Part shown: in pieces, positions 5,504-5,543 of the stretch
How positions within the stretch are numbered: the stretch's first letter is position 1
Layout: every line of letters starts with the position of its first letter
Source: Kiritimatiellia bacterium
GTDB taxonomy: Bacteria > Verrucomicrobiota > Kiritimatiellia > JAAZAB01
Reading direction: 5' to 3'
Length of the DNA stretch: 5,543 nucleotides
NCBI GenBank assembly: GCA_018400335.1
Contig: JAGYMT010000150.1
Location: 1-5,543 of the forward strand
Translations under genes and position numbers: made by a program
The notes under the pieces: generated by a model
What the model saw: only the letters and a program-made list of their open reading frames with translations
What the model was told of the DNA's origin: nothing
The model's database searches: none

Positions 5504-5532
5504 TTGACCATTTCCGGCGTTTCCTCTACAGT
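5504..5532 (+). promoter_or_regulatory. Promoter-like sequence at the right edge
   Basis: TTGACC (5504-5509), an exact 17-base spacer and TACAGT (5527-5532) match five of six and four of six consensus positions. The predicted start is near 5539-5541, where the window ends with ATG (5541-5543). This may begin a new transcription unit, either a gene, a leader frame or an RNA gene, which cannot be judged from the bases available. Confidence 0.45.
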
Positions 5533-5543
5533 GTGCCCGTATG

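Noticed and set aside
4885..5511. 208-codon open frame on the minus strand opposite the leuA end
   Set aside because: Antisense to conserved leuA C-terminal sequence, no recognisable motif and no plausible ribosome site noted.

Overview
The window looks like a piece of a chromosome from an environmental, probably uncultured bacterium. It carries a branched-chain amino acid biosynthesis operon, preceded by a small accessory module and repeat-rich intergenic DNA. The biosynthetic genes favour G or C at third codon positions. The left 1.2 kb is more mixed in composition. The lineage cannot be settled by eye. Two kinds of intergenic repeat seen here, a palindrome that reads as 'NHKE..' in a spurious frame and heptamer CTAG/TTAG arrays, are in my experience typical of large-repeat environmental genomes (Omnitrophota/PVC, deltaproteobacterial or cyanobacterial types). 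This is only a hint.

Layout. Positions 1-360 have no convincing gene. They hold a hairpin-rich stretch (44-198) and an imperfect palindromic repeat (233-310). Positions 412-594 and 598-1158 form a tightly spaced gene pair: a small basic protein of unknown function, and a protein with a nucleotidyltransferase-like fold (DxD motif) related to the AbiEii/MNT type often found in toxin-antitoxin modules. Positions 1159-1471 are a control region. It has a sigma70-type promoter (1235-1263), a short leader reading frame dense in Val and Leu codons (1271-1387), and an intrinsic terminator (1419-1451) whose left arm can instead pair with the end of the leader frame. This is the architecture of a ribosome-mediated attenuator.

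The attenuator is followed by ilvB (acetolactate synthase large subunit, 1472-3193), ilvN (its ACT-domain regulatory subunit, 3209-3697) and leuA (2-isopropylmalate synthase, 3856-5418). IlvBN makes 2-acetolactate and 2-aceto-2-hydroxybutyrate for Val/Leu/Ile. LeuA takes the valine-pathway keto acid (2-oxoisovalerate) into leucine synthesis. The operon therefore joins the two feedback-controlled entry steps, while ilvC and ilvD are not present in the window. Control appears layered: leader-peptide attenuation of transcription, valine feedback through the IlvN ACT domain, and leucine feedback through the LeuA C-terminal domain.

Between ilvN and leuA lies a phased array of 7-bp units (3694-3826) with a 70-bp super-repeat, starting in the ilvN stop codon. 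After leuA there are two stem-loops and a second promoter-like sequence (5504-5532), with an ATG at the window edge that may start the next unit.

The most notable points are the attenuator, the heptad array, the roughly 17-residue insertion near the IlvB active site, and the two-gene nucleotidyltransferase module.
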